Origin: JABWCQ01 sp964587105
GTDB taxonomy: Bacteria; Electryoneota; RPQS01
NCBI GenBank assembly: GCA_964587105.1
Contig: CAZPKG010000016.1
Location: forward strand, 16,260 to 80,259
Reading direction: 5' to 3'
Length of the DNA stretch: 64,000 bases
Shown: one piece after another, positions 26,022 to 35,401 of the stretch
Position numbering within the stretch: the stretch's first letter is position 1
How the letters are laid out: each line of letters begins with the position of its first letter
The notes under the pieces: generated by a model
Database searches by the model: none
The model's input: only the letters and a program-made list of their open reading frames with translations
What the model was told of the DNA's origin: nothing
Made by a program: the position numbers and the translations under genes

Positions 26022-28475
26022 ATGCGGTCAGTAATTGCAGTTTTGATTTGGGGTGCGGCGGCGCTGGCCCAATCGGCGCTCACGGGAGTCGTGACGGATT
26101 GGTCGAACGGGAAGCCGATTGTCGGCGCTATGATTGAAGTGGATTTGGATTCTATCACGGTAACGGATCGGTTTGGAAGGTACACGACAAACGCGTTTGA
26201 AAATGAAAGCGTCGTGGTGAAAATTGCCAAAGAGGGATATGCACCTTATTCGGCACTGGTTGTCTTGGCGGATGCAGAGCAAACTGAGTTCAATGTTGAG
26301 CTGAAGCCATTTGCCAAAGACGACGTGAACTCTTTCACGGATGCGCCTAAATACGAGATGGATGACGTGAACGTGTTTACCACTCGCGCGACGTCCGACT
26401 ATCCCGTTACCTACTCGAATATGTCGCAACAGACTGTGGATCGCGCAAGTTACGGCCAGGATCTGCCGCAGTTGTTTACGCAATTGCCGAGCGTGAATAC
26501 ATATTCTGATGGCGGGAATGGATTTGGGTATTCCTATCTCAGAATTAGAGGATTCAGTCAGAATCGCGTGGGTGTCTATCTCAACGGGATTCCTTTGAAT
26601 GACGCGGAGTCACACGAAGTATTCTGGATTGACTTGCCGGATTTCGCGGAAGACGTGCAAGACATGCAAGTCCAGCGCGGAATCGGTAGTTCGCTCTATG
26701 GCGCGGCTTCGCTTGGTGGATCGATAAATCTTGTGACAAAGACGCCGGGATTGGGAGACCGTCCGAAACTCCGCGCGGAAGCTATGTACGGGACTTGGAA
26801 CACGCGGCGTGCGAGTATGCAGTTTACCTCGGGTAGAGTTGGGAAAAGATTCGGATTTGCGGGTCGGTTGGCGCGAATGGAGTCTGACGGCTATCGCTTT
26901 GGCTCGTGGGTGAAAATGTGGAGCTATTATTTTGCGGCAACTCGATTCTCCGCTCGGCACACGACGAGGATACTGTCTTATGGCGGGCCGGAGAAGACGC
27001 ACTTAGCGTATGAGGGAGTCAATAAAGACTATTTGGACGGTAAGGTGACGGGAGATCGAGAGTTTGACCGCCGTTTCAATCCGCTTACTTACTCTGGGGA
27101 GATCGACAACTTCTTTCAGCCGCATTATGAGTTGCATGATACATGGCGGGTGAAGGACAACGTTACGCTCGACAATTCGATTTACATATTTAGAGGAGAC
27201 GGATATTACGATCAGTTTAGAACTGAGCGGGATTTGAATGAATATTTCTATCAACTTCCGGCAGATTCAATCGTGGCCGACATTCTCAGGCGAAGGAACA
27301 TTGCCGAACTTGACGGCGGTTGGGTGCCGCGCGCGACATGGAAACACAGTTACGGGCAGACAGTGGTTGGAGCTGAAATTCGATTGCATGATGCGCATCA
27401 CGAGGGGCTTATTCAATGGGCTTCAGAGCTGCCTGAAGGCACACGACCTGATTATCACTACTATGATTACAAGGTGAATAAGCAGGTCTATGCGGGGTAT
27501 GTGCACAACCTTTTTCAAATCACTGATCCGTTGCGAGCGATGGTGGACTTGCAGGTTAAGTCACAGCGCTATCAAATGAAGGATGATCAAGTCTTCGATG
27601 TTACACTTGACAAGACCTTCTCTGCAATAACTCCGCGAGTGGGGCTGAACTACCGAATAATAGATGCGCAAGCAAGCAAACCGCTAACGATTGCCTATAC
27701 GAATGTGTCATGGGCACAAAGGGAGCCTGCATTCAGGGACCTTTACAATGCGCAGGATTATTATTCGTCACCACTGGTTGCGCCAAACCGATTTTCGAAT
27801 GGGGTCAACGGCGGAGAATATGTCGGACCAACGCTTGACGATGAGAAGCTCATCAATTTTGAGATCGGGACAATTGCGCAATGGCAGAAGGCGCATATCG
27901 GAGTCAATTACTACCGCATGGAACTGACCGACGCAATTGTAACCGACAACGGGCAGCTTGATGATTTGGGGAATTTGCTTTCGGCGAATGCCGACAAGGT
28001 GCGTCATCAGGGAGTGGAGATTGTCGGAGCGATTGAGCCGATTGATCAATTGAAATTCTCAGGTAATCTGGCGCTCGCTGATCATAAGTTTGTGAAGTAC
28101 TCCGAGGTTGATTGGAATACTTACTTGTTGACTGCGAGGGACGGTAACCTGATTGGTCAAGACCCTGAATATCTGGCGAACCTTCAAGTGGATCACACGC
28201 ACGGGAACTTCTCTGCTACGATTGGCGCTCGATTTGTCGGTAAACAATTCACTGACAACAGCGAAGATGATGAAAGCGCGATTGCCGCTTATACACTGGT
28301 CAGCCTTGACTTGGGCTACAGGTTTGAACATTTGCCAGGCAACGTGCCACTGTGTGAACTGCGTTTGCGTGTTAACAATTTGTTTGATGCGGAGTACGAA
28401 ACGGTTGGCTATGGGCCGACGTACATCGTCGGCGCCCCGCGCGCAATATACACGACACTTGCAGTTGAACTATGA
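26022..28475 (+). CDS. TonB-dependent receptor, TPP-riboswitch controlled
   Basis: 817 residues. Signal peptide (RSVIAVLIWGAAALAQ), a carboxypeptidase-regulatory-like domain at about 20-100 (GVVTDWSNGKPIVGAMIEVD), a plug domain at about 120-250 (YSYLRIRGFSQNRVGVYLNG, GAASLGGSINLVTKTP), and a beta-barrel that ends LRVNNLFDAEYETVGYG...TLAVEL. Outer-membrane active transport powered by TonB. The riboswitch upstream makes thiamine, its phosphates or a precursor the likely substrate. The stop overlaps the following symporter gene by four bases (ATGA). Confidence 0.88.
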   Translation: MRSVIAVLIWGAAALAQSALTGVVTDWSNGKPIVGAMIEVDLDSITVTDRFGRYTTNAFENESVVVKIAKEGYAPYSALVVLADAEQTEFNVELKPFAKDDVNSFTDAPKYEMDDVNVFTTRATSDYPVTYSNMSQQTVDRASYGQDLPQLFTQLPSVNTYSDGGNGFGYSYLRIRGFSQNRVGVYLNGIPLNDAESHEVFWIDLPDFAEDVQDMQVQRGIGSSLYGAASLGGSINLVTKTPGLGDRPKLRAEAMYGTWNTRRASMQFTSGRVGKRFGFAGRLARMESDGYRFGSWVKMWSYYFAATRFSARHTTRILSYGGPEKTHLAYEGVNKDYLDGKVTGDREFDRRFNPLTYSGEIDNFFQPHYELHDTWRVKDNVTLDNSIYIFRGDGYYDQFRTERDLNEYFYQLPADSIVADILRRRNIAELDGGWVPRATWKHSYGQTVVGAEIRLHDAHHEGLIQWASELPEGTRPDYHYYDYKVNKQVYAGYVHNLFQITDPLRAMVDLQVKSQRYQMKDDQVFDVTLDKTFSAITPRVGLNYRIIDAQASKPLTIAYTNVSWAQREPAFRDLYNAQDYYSSPLVAPNRFSNGVNGGEYVGPTLDDEKLINFEIGTIAQWQKAHIGVNYYRMELTDAIVTDNGQLDDLGNLLSANADKVRHQGVEIVGAIEPIDQLKFSGNLALADHKFVKYSEVDWNTYLLTARDGNLIGQDPEYLANLQVDHTHGNFSATIGARFVGKQFTDNSEDDESAIAAYTLVSLDLGYRFEHLPGNVPLCELRLRVNNLFDAEYETVGYGPTYIVGAPRAIYTTLAVEL

Positions 28476-29887
28476 CGGGTGGATTGGTATCGGCATCATG
28501 GCTTGACATCGTTGTAGTAATTGCGGCGATTGGCGCAGTACTTGTTGCAGGGTTTTGGCGTCGTGCGGGACAGATGAACGAGTATTTGATCGCAGGCCGG
28601 AAGCTGTCGCTTCCGGCCTTTGTGCTCTCGATTGTCTCGGCGTGGTATGGCGGGATACTTGGTGTGAGCGAGTACTCTTATTCTTATGGACTATCGAACT
28701 GGTTTGTGTTCGGGGCGCCATACTACCTGTATGCGCTGATCTTTGCAGTGTTCTTGGCAAAGCGAGCGCGACGGTCGGAGTTGCTCTCGTTGCCGGATCG
28801 GTTTCAAATGGCGTACGGAACAAAGGCAGCGAGGCTGTGCGGCGGAATCATTTTTCTGACGGCGATGCCTGCGGCATACCTTCTAATGTTAGGGAAATTG
28901 ATCGAGTGGATGTTCGGGCTGCCGTATCATGTTTCACTATTGATTGGCGCGGCAATTTCAACACTTTACTTGCTGCGCGGCGGACTGTTCAGCGTCATTC
29001 GAACGGATATGTTGCAGTTTGCATTGATGTACATCGGGTTCGCGGTAATGGTAGTAACACTCTATTTGAAATACGGCGGATTTGAGTTTGTGCGCGCAAA
29101 TGTGCCACAACAATTGCTTACCCCAACGGGTGGACAGGCAGTTGGGGCCGTGCTCGTGTGGTACTTCATCGCTTCGACCACATTAGTTGAGCCGCTGTTC
29201 TATGAACGCGCATTTGCCTTGAAGTCAGAGAAGAGTGTGATTCCCGGTGTTATGATCGCCGTGTTGTTTTGGGCTGTTTTCGATTTCATGACAACCGCCA
29301 CGGGGCTGTACGCTCGCGCGCTGCTTGGAAATGTCGAGTCGCCAGTATTTGCATTTCCCGCTCTTGCCCAAAAAGTCTTGCCGATCGGGTTGTTCGGGCT
29401 TTTTTTAGCTGCCTTGATTGCGACAGTGGCTTCAACCATTGACAGCTACACATTTATCGCGGGCGCGGCACTGGGGCGCGACGTCATATCGCGCGGCAAG
29501 GCGCGCACGTCGAGCGAAGAATTCAGGTTACTTAAGCATGGTGCGGTGCTGGGAATTACGTGTGCGCTTGCGTTGGCGTGGTTTTCAAATTCCGTAATTT
29601 CGCTATGGCATGCAATCGGATCGATCACGGCACCCGCGCTACTCTTCCCTGCTCTGCTCGCGTGGTTTGCAAAGCGTCCTCCAAAGGAATCTGCGGTTAC
29701 TGTGAGTATGTCACTTGCCGGTGGAATTGCTTTGGTCTGGCGTTTATCAGGGTTTTGTACTGAAGATGGCGGATATTGGCTGGGGGTAGAGCCGATATTT
29801 GTGGGACTGGGGGTGAGCGCGCTCGTTCTCGGAGTCTGGGGACGTCGGGGAAACTCCGAAGTTGACAAAGGACACACCGGGATGTAA
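28472..29887 (+). CDS. SSS-family sodium:solute symporter, probable thiamine or precursor transporter
   Basis: 471 residues with about 13 membrane segments, sodium/solute symporter fold (NEYLIAGRKLSLPAFVLSIV, SAWYGGILGVSEYSYSYG, AALIATVASTIDSYTFIAGA). It would carry into the cytoplasm what the coupled TonB receptor brings into the periplasm. Another SSS-type transporter (ThiV) has been predicted in TPP-regulated genes of other bacteria, but I cannot tell whether this is an ortholog. Substrate is inferred from the riboswitch and operon only. Confidence 0.8.
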   Translation: MTGGLVSASWLDIVVVIAAIGAVLVAGFWRRAGQMNEYLIAGRKLSLPAFVLSIVSAWYGGILGVSEYSYSYGLSNWFVFGAPYYLYALIFAVFLAKRARRSELLSLPDRFQMAYGTKAARLCGGIIFLTAMPAAYLLMLGKLIEWMFGLPYHVSLLIGAAISTLYLLRGGLFSVIRTDMLQFALMYIGFAVMVVTLYLKYGGFEFVRANVPQQLLTPTGGQAVGAVLVWYFIASTTLVEPLFYERAFALKSEKSVIPGVMIAVLFWAVFDFMTTATGLYARALLGNVESPVFAFPALAQKVLPIGLFGLFLAALIATVASTIDSYTFIAGAALGRDVISRGKARTSSEEFRLLKHGAVLGITCALALAWFSNSVISLWHAIGSITAPALLFPALLAWFAKRPPKESAVTVSMSLAGGIALVWRLSGFCTEDGGYWLGVEPIFVGLGVSALVLGVWGRRGNSEVDKGHTGM

Positions 29888-29928
29888 ATTTGAGTGGGTC
29901 CCATAGGTGTCAAAAAACGGAGGTTTCC

Positions 29929-31548
29929 ATGAAGCTGGGATTTACTCTCTTGGTGATGGCGTGGGCTACTGCGGTTTGTGCGCAGACGGAATCAGCGCGA
30001 GAGACCTGGAGCGGAATTGGAGTGGGAATCAATGTGAATGGAATGCTGGTGGGCGACCGCTGTTCGGGAAACCCCTACAACGTTGCATCGTTTGAGTTCC
30101 CAATTGGATCAGAAGTCAATTTTGCCTATGGCGGATTTTGGTTTGGAGCCTTGATTGAAGAGAACGGGAGCTTAATTCCACGGGTGTCAACGGCGACTGA
30201 CGGATGGCAGAACCCGTCAATTGTTGAACTGCATCCCGACTATGACGGTGACCAGTGGCTTATTGAGTCGGCCAATCTGGACACAATGTATGACTTGCCG
30301 TATTGCACGATTTCGCCGCTCGTTGACTACTATACACGAGCAGACCATGAATTTTCGGTGACTTACTTCGACACTTTGACAAACAGACTGTTTGTTCCAA
30401 ACGATCCGACTGACGGCCAACATCATCCTTTGGGGCTGAAAGTTGAAATGACTTCGTACGCGTTTCTGGACTTTTGCCGAAGAGTTGTTTGGATTCGGCT
30501 GCGCGTGACAAATGTCGGGCTACATGACCTCCGCAATTTATGGTGCGGATTTCTTGCACACGCGGACACATGGCATGATAGATATGGCGATCTTACAGGC
30601 TGCGTTGGATTTGAGCACGAGAACGACTTTGCCTATTTCTTCTCACAGACTGGGAGAACGGACTCAAGCGGAGGCGAGTTGCTGTCCAGCGCATCGGTTG
30701 GCGTTATGCCATTGGTCAATCCAGCCTATCAAGCAGTCGGTTTCAATTGGTGGCAATTCAATGGGGGTAATTGGTTAAATTTTGGTCCTGCATGGGAGTC
30801 TTATGCAGACAGAGATAGTCTTGGTCTAGGTTGGACGGGAATTCATGGGACTGCGCTGGGCGATCGCCAACGTTATCAGATTATGACAAACCGCGAGCAG
30901 GACTATGATCCGTTGAGGTACTGTGATCCTGATTGGGTCGCCGCACATACGCCACCTAATCAGCGATGGTCAGCGCCAGACATTGACTGCATGACGATGC
31001 GAGATATGCTTCAGCGCTCACTGCAATGCTTGATTTCCTCAGGGCCGCATGGTCGCAATCGAGATGGATACTTCACGCTCGATCAGGGCGATTCGACGGA
31101 CATCTGGTTTGCTGTATTTGGAGGGCAGGGATTTCATGATCCCGCTCATGCGCAACCTACGGATAGTGTTGATCCTGACTTGTATAGTTTGACGGACTTA
31201 TTGGATCGGGCGGATGTGGCTAAGCGCAGCCCGTGTTTTTCGTGGCTCGACGTTGAAGAACCGCGCCTGCCGGTTGTTGCAGATGAGTTTGAGCTTGACG
31301 CGCCCTATCCAAACCCGTTTAATGGCGAGGTTAGGATTGAATTTCGTGCCCCAATGGGTGCAAGTACCGAGATTGACCTTGTGAACATACTTGGGCAGCG
31401 AGTGACAACGTTGTTTAGCGGAAGGGTGAACGAGGCAAATCAAGTTGTGACTTGGAGGCCGGAGCTTGTAAGTTCAGGCGTCTATTTTGTGAGGCTTTTG
31501 AGCGACAATACCGTCATGGTTATGCATAAGTTGATGTATGTGAAGTAA
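29929..31548 (+). CDS. Secreted protein with type IX-like sorting tail
   Basis: 539 residues from ATG 29929, which follows ACGGAGG; an in-frame start 39 bases earlier lacks a ribosome site. Signal peptide MKLGFTLLVMAWATAVCAQ. The body is a large domain also seen in the 774-residue protein at 35402-37726 (both open with NxxNVASFEFPIGSEVNF or FSGMEFPINSGNNFLFSAGV-like text, with a WFGALI / WVGAIV strand and RVSTATDG / RLVSTATDG). The C-terminus has APYPNPFNGEVRIEF, ILGQRVTTLFSG, SGVYFVRL and ends KLMYVK. Surface or secreted protein of unknown function. It lies 41 bases after the symporter gene. Confidence 0.8.
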   Translation: MKLGFTLLVMAWATAVCAQTESARETWSGIGVGINVNGMLVGDRCSGNPYNVASFEFPIGSEVNFAYGGFWFGALIEENGSLIPRVSTATDGWQNPSIVELHPDYDGDQWLIESANLDTMYDLPYCTISPLVDYYTRADHEFSVTYFDTLTNRLFVPNDPTDGQHHPLGLKVEMTSYAFLDFCRRVVWIRLRVTNVGLHDLRNLWCGFLAHADTWHDRYGDLTGCVGFEHENDFAYFFSQTGRTDSSGGELLSSASVGVMPLVNPAYQAVGFNWWQFNGGNWLNFGPAWESYADRDSLGLGWTGIHGTALGDRQRYQIMTNREQDYDPLRYCDPDWVAAHTPPNQRWSAPDIDCMTMRDMLQRSLQCLISSGPHGRNRDGYFTLDQGDSTDIWFAVFGGQGFHDPAHAQPTDSVDPDLYSLTDLLDRADVAKRSPCFSWLDVEEPRLPVVADEFELDAPYPNPFNGEVRIEFRAPMGASTEIDLVNILGQRVTTLFSGRVNEANQVVTWRPELVSSGVYFVRLLSDNTVMVMHKLMYVK

Positions 31549-31610
31549 CTAATGCCACGGTCTTGCAGCGTTGGAAAGCTGCAGAGTCGCGCCGCATTCG
31601 TGGAGAAAAG

Positions 31611-31640
31611 ACGAACCCGCCAATCACTTGGCGGGTTCGT
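31611..31640. terminator. Bidirectional terminator between converging operons
   Basis: A perfect 13-base-pair stem with a four-base loop (31611-31623 with 31628-31640) between the plus-strand gene ending 31548 and the minus-strand gene ending 31670. Confidence 0.8.
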
Positions 31641-31669
31641 TGATTTTGGAATGTCCCTCTCGTCTAAGG

Positions 31670-33436
31670 CTACAATCCTGTCATCATTCGAGGCAATAAA
31701 ACGTCGAACATCTCTTCGACTTGCGCTTGCTGGCAAAAATAGAGCGGAACTCCGAAAACGGCCACGCGGAAACTCAGGTCATAGTAGTATGCCGTAACCC
31801 GGTTGGCAAGCGTGTAGGTTGGAGTGATTGTATTCAAGCGTCCGATTATTGTGCATTCGCCACGTGGCTCAAACACCCAAACTCGAGTGATAGCGCCGTT
31901 CCAGCTTGACAGGACTTTGGCGGGGTCAATGCTGACGTTCGGGAAACCGTTTTCGCCTGTGAAACCTGTGCCTTCACGAATAGCATTGGGATTTCCCGTT
32001 GTGTTGACGTCGCGGTCGGACGAGAACGTGCGCAAGTTTCGGTATCCAAAGTCCGAACCCGAATACGTGCTTACGGCATTGGACGAAAACGCTGACATCA
32101 AGTCCCAACCGCTGAAAATCACTCGACCACCGCGCTGCATGTACTCAGAGAGAATACGGCGATTGTCATCCACGATAAAATCGGTGCGGTCTTCAGCATG
32201 CCAGACAACTAATCCAACGTCAACAAGGTCATAAGGTGAAATATACGCACCGGGCGACCGGACGGACATGTCAATGTCCTTGACATTGTATCCCTCAAGC
32301 AGGGCATGATAGAAATTATCAACTTCGGCGTCTGATGGTGCGCCTGGTCCGCCGGGGCCGTTGCGAGTTTCGTCAACGATAAGAACGGAATCCGTGAATG
32401 TCTGCTCAACCAATCGAATGAAAAACTCGGCAGTGTCTGACAGAACACCGGCCATGTCGCGCCCTTGGAATCCGTAGGTGTAGGCACCAACCGGCAAATC
32501 CGATTCAATCAAAATTGGTTCGGCCTGCCAGTTTGACCAAGCGCCATCGGGTGCGCGGTAGCGATACGAATGAATCAGACCGCGATAGTCAAATGCCGAG
32601 GCTTCATAAGCGACTACAAGTTCGGCGTTGACTTTATGGTAGATTGAGCCATCAGGATACAAGCTATCCGAGGCCGATCCAGAGTTATAGCGGACGGTGA
32701 CTTCGCCCATTTCCGGATGATGATCAAGACCAACATTGACAACCCTTGAGACGGTTTCCGAGACGGCAAATCCAGAATCACGACAGCGGGCATACAATGT
32801 GTGCGGACCTTCCGTCAAGACTGAATTGTCGAGAGGAACAACGCCGAGGGCGAAAGTGTCAAGGTCCAGATCTGCATAGAGGAAGATTGAATCGCGCGTC
32901 CACTCTGTCCAACTTACGGTGTCATCAAGACTCAACGCGAACCAGATACCTGATCGGTTGGAATCTGAGGCTTCAAGCTTGATACTAAAGCCTTGACCGA
33001 CGTTTTGATTCGGACGAACGATGTTGTCACTCGAGAAGAAACAGGTTGGACCGGTGTTGCCTGTGAAGAACTGAGTTTCAGGCGGAGTCGGATCAACTGC
33101 GCCGTCGTTATCCACAGCTTGAATCTTGAACGTGTGCGAAACAAGTTCACCGGATGATGGCGCACTAAACGAAATAGCGCTATCCGTCCGAGTCGTGAAG
33201 GCAACCAGCTCACCGTCAATGAACATGTTAAAGCCTGCCACTTGTCCGTCGCCGTCATTGCCCGACCAGAAGAGACTCAAATAGTGATTGACCGTTGAGC
33301 CATTTCGCGGCGCTGAAGTAATGTTCGTTTCGGGCGGATAATTTGCCAGCGGCGAGCCCTTGTCACTGACGCCGCAGCCGCCGACTACGAATAACAGCGC
33401 GGCAAGAAAAAGTAACTTTGTCATGGAGTAGTTCAT
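31670..33436 (-). CDS. Lipoprotein with Ig-like repeats and GATase-like domain
   Basis: 588 residues from ATG 33436, which follows AGGGG; the frame is open 41 codons further upstream but lies within the PorV-like gene. Lipobox LFVVGGC. The N-terminal half shows Ig/fibronectin-like strands with repeated VDNDGAVDPTPPETQFF-type text. Near 380-480 (DVGLVVWHAED, SEYMQRGGRVIFSGWDLM) the pattern resembles a class I glutamine amidotransferase-like fold without clear catalytic residues. Last gene of the TonB-PorV operon. Confidence 0.7.
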   Translation of the reverse strand: MNYSMTKLLFLAALLFVVGGCGVSDKGSPLANYPPETNITSAPRNGSTVNHYLSLFWSGNDGDGQVAGFNMFIDGELVAFTTRTDSAISFSAPSSGELVSHTFKIQAVDNDGAVDPTPPETQFFTGNTGPTCFFSSDNIVRPNQNVGQGFSIKLEASDSNRSGIWFALSLDDTVSWTEWTRDSIFLYADLDLDTFALGVVPLDNSVLTEGPHTLYARCRDSGFAVSETVSRVVNVGLDHHPEMGEVTVRYNSGSASDSLYPDGSIYHKVNAELVVAYEASAFDYRGLIHSYRYRAPDGAWSNWQAEPILIESDLPVGAYTYGFQGRDMAGVLSDTAEFFIRLVEQTFTDSVLIVDETRNGPGGPGAPSDAEVDNFYHALLEGYNVKDIDMSVRSPGAYISPYDLVDVGLVVWHAEDRTDFIVDDNRRILSEYMQRGGRVIFSGWDLMSAFSSNAVSTYSGSDFGYRNLRTFSSDRDVNTTGNPNAIREGTGFTGENGFPNVSIDPAKVLSSWNGAITRVWVFEPRGECTIIGRLNTITPTYTLANRVTAYYYDLSFRVAVFGVPLYFCQQAQVEEMFDVLLPRMMTGL

Positions 33437-33446
33437 AGTTGTGCCC

Positions 33447-34484
33447 CTACCATGCAAAGGCCACCGCGAAACGGTGGGGTTGGTCCATGAAGCCATCTGA
33501 GGCCTCGGTAATGCGATCCCAATGCGAATACGCATAGTCGAAAGACAAATCGTATTCACTCATTACGTTGAAGTTCAGCCCGAAGCCAAGCGAGAAACTC
33601 TCTTCGTCATAGCCAAACTTGCCGCCTGCGCGAAGGAAGAGAGTTTTCTGGTAGCCGTATTCGCCGCCGAATCCCAAGCGCTCTTTGTTATCATTCGGAT
33701 GATCCATTTCGATGGCGAAGATTCCCGAGTGTGATTCGCATTTTTGCATTTGCAGCATTTCCCATACGTCGAAGGAGACGCCTAAACGAAACATCGTCGG
33801 AAGTGATGCGCCTTCAAATTTCTCAGAATTGGGCACGGTCTCGTTGTTTAATCCGGCTTCTCGCCAATCCAAAAATTCGCCGGAGTATTTCACTTCGGGG
33901 CCGAGATTCTGAATGGCCATGCCGAGCTTAAGTGAACGCAATCCAGTTTGATAGATCGTTCCGAGATCGACGCTCATGCCGCCGTAGCTGTGATCTTCCA
34001 AAGCGCTCCGAAGATAACGCAGATGCCCACCGAGTGAAAACTTGTCGGTAAGTTTTTGTGCGTATGACGCGCCAATGACGAAGTCATAAGCATTAAAGAA
34101 CTCGCCGGTGCCTTCGGGAGCGTCGATCGTGCGGATTGGCATGTCATCCGTGAATAGGTTGATTAGGTGCAGAGACACAGCGCCGTACTCGCCCCACGGA
34201 CGCGCGTAGGCAATGGAGTTGCACTGAATATCGGCCGGAAGATTAATCTGCGATATCTGCAATTGGTTGCCCGTTGTTGAAGTCAGTGATCCGGGATTCC
34301 ACCACACAGCTTCCGCGCCTGTGGCCGTCGCGACCATTGCATTGGCCATGCCGATTCCTCGCACGCCCATCGGAAGTTTCAAAACCTGCATGGACGTTGT
34401 GCCGACTTTTTCGAGAGCCCATGCTTGTGAAACGACGATTGCGAACACAAGCAGAGCGAAGAAAATATTGTTGTGTTTGCTCAT
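33447..34484 (-). CDS. PorV/PorQ-family outer membrane protein
   Basis: 345 residues from ATG 34484 (GGAGG seven bases upstream). Signal peptide, then the FadL-like barrel of the PorV/PorQ family: GVRGIGMANAMVATATGAEA followed by VWWNPG, and closing strands FSLGFGLNFN, YDLSFDYAYS and the C-terminal VAFAW. In Bacteroidetes PorV shuttles T9SS cargo at the outer membrane. Here it is encoded with a TonB receptor and lipoproteins, so it may be a family member dedicated to this operon. The start overlaps the stop of the upstream lipoprotein gene by four bases. Confidence 0.85.
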   Translation of the reverse strand: MSKHNNIFFALLVFAIVVSQAWALEKVGTTSMQVLKLPMGVRGIGMANAMVATATGAEAVWWNPGSLTSTTGNQLQISQINLPADIQCNSIAYARPWGEYGAVSLHLINLFTDDMPIRTIDAPEGTGEFFNAYDFVIGASYAQKLTDKFSLGGHLRYLRSALEDHSYGGMSVDLGTIYQTGLRSLKLGMAIQNLGPEVKYSGEFLDWREAGLNNETVPNSEKFEGASLPTMFRLGVSFDVWEMLQMQKCESHSGIFAIEMDHPNDNKERLGFGGEYGYQKTLFLRAGGKFGYDEESFSLGFGLNFNVMSEYDLSFDYAYSHWDRITEASDGFMDQPHRFAVAFAW

Positions 34485-35386
34485 TGCAGTTCCTCCGCAT
34501 ACACGAGCACGATTGCGGCGGTAATTTTGGTAACGGCACCCGTCGCGCGGGCGTGCAAAGTGTGCGACCCGACAGACAAACAGGGTCGAGTCGATCCAAT
34601 GAAACATGTGGTCCAGTTGATTTCAAGCGGACGTCCCGGATTGCGCAAATCGGCAGCGTCGAATTGTGCCATATCGATGTGGAAGCTGCGGCCCTTCATG
34701 GAAGTTACTGAATTAGTTGCAGCGAGATAGAACTGCTGTCCACCAATACGGCCCTCTGAATCAATCAAGCCATCGGGATAGGCTGTGGTGGTGTCACTGT
34801 CCATCCACATTGCCAATGTGTAGCGATTGTCCAATACGACTCCGAGCGAGTCACGAGCTTGACCCAAGCGCGTCGTATCAGCTTGGCCCGTGGCAAGCGA
34901 GTCCTGATAGAGGCTGATGATTCCCAACGCGGCAGACTCTGCGGGAATCAGGCCACTTGTGTCGTCAGGGCAGCTTTCGGGGACGGTATCACAAAGAGCG
35001 CGCACGCCTGCTACGGAGTCAACGATTCCTTGCTGTCCTTCTATGGCAACGAGGTATCGAATAAACGGATCGGTCCATGCGGGAATCGAATCGTTCACGA
35101 TGCTTTCGTACCAATGAATGTCATTGTCCGGCTGAATGTACGCAGCAATCGTCAAGCGCGCCGGTGTATCTACCCCGGGCTGATCAATTTCGGCAAGTTG
35201 CTGGCGAACGTTGAAGCTCGCGTCAATTATCTGACCGTTGGAAACGGCGTCCTGCCAAAGTGTGATGGACTCGGTGTGCGCGGGTTCCGGCGTAGTTGTC
35301 GGAGCGGTGCGAGGATCCGAGCAGGACAGGATGATCACTCCAACGGCAAGCAGAGCCAAAAATGTGTAGATGTATTTTGTCATCAT
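34481..35386 (-). CDS. Lipoprotein of unknown function in TonB-PorV operon
   Basis: 301 residues. Signal peptide with lipobox IILSC and a Pro/Thr-rich linker (APTTTPEPAH). The body is acidic, with two possible disulfides (ALCDTVPESCPDD; TTCFIGSTRPCLS). No family recognised. It overlaps the PorV-like gene by four bases and follows the 774-residue gene by 15 bases. Probably a periplasmic or surface partner of the TonB receptor. Confidence 0.7.
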   Translation of the reverse strand: MMTKYIYTFLALLAVGVIILSCSDPRTAPTTTPEPAHTESITLWQDAVSNGQIIDASFNVRQQLAEIDQPGVDTPARLTIAAYIQPDNDIHWYESIVNDSIPAWTDPFIRYLVAIEGQQGIVDSVAGVRALCDTVPESCPDDTSGLIPAESAALGIISLYQDSLATGQADTTRLGQARDSLGVVLDNRYTLAMWMDSDTTTAYPDGLIDSEGRIGGQQFYLAATNSVTSMKGRSFHIDMAQFDAADLRNPGRPLEINWTTCFIGSTRPCLSVGSHTLHARATGAVTKITAAIVLVYAEELQ

Positions 35387-35401
35387 TGTTCTCCTTTGGG
35401 C

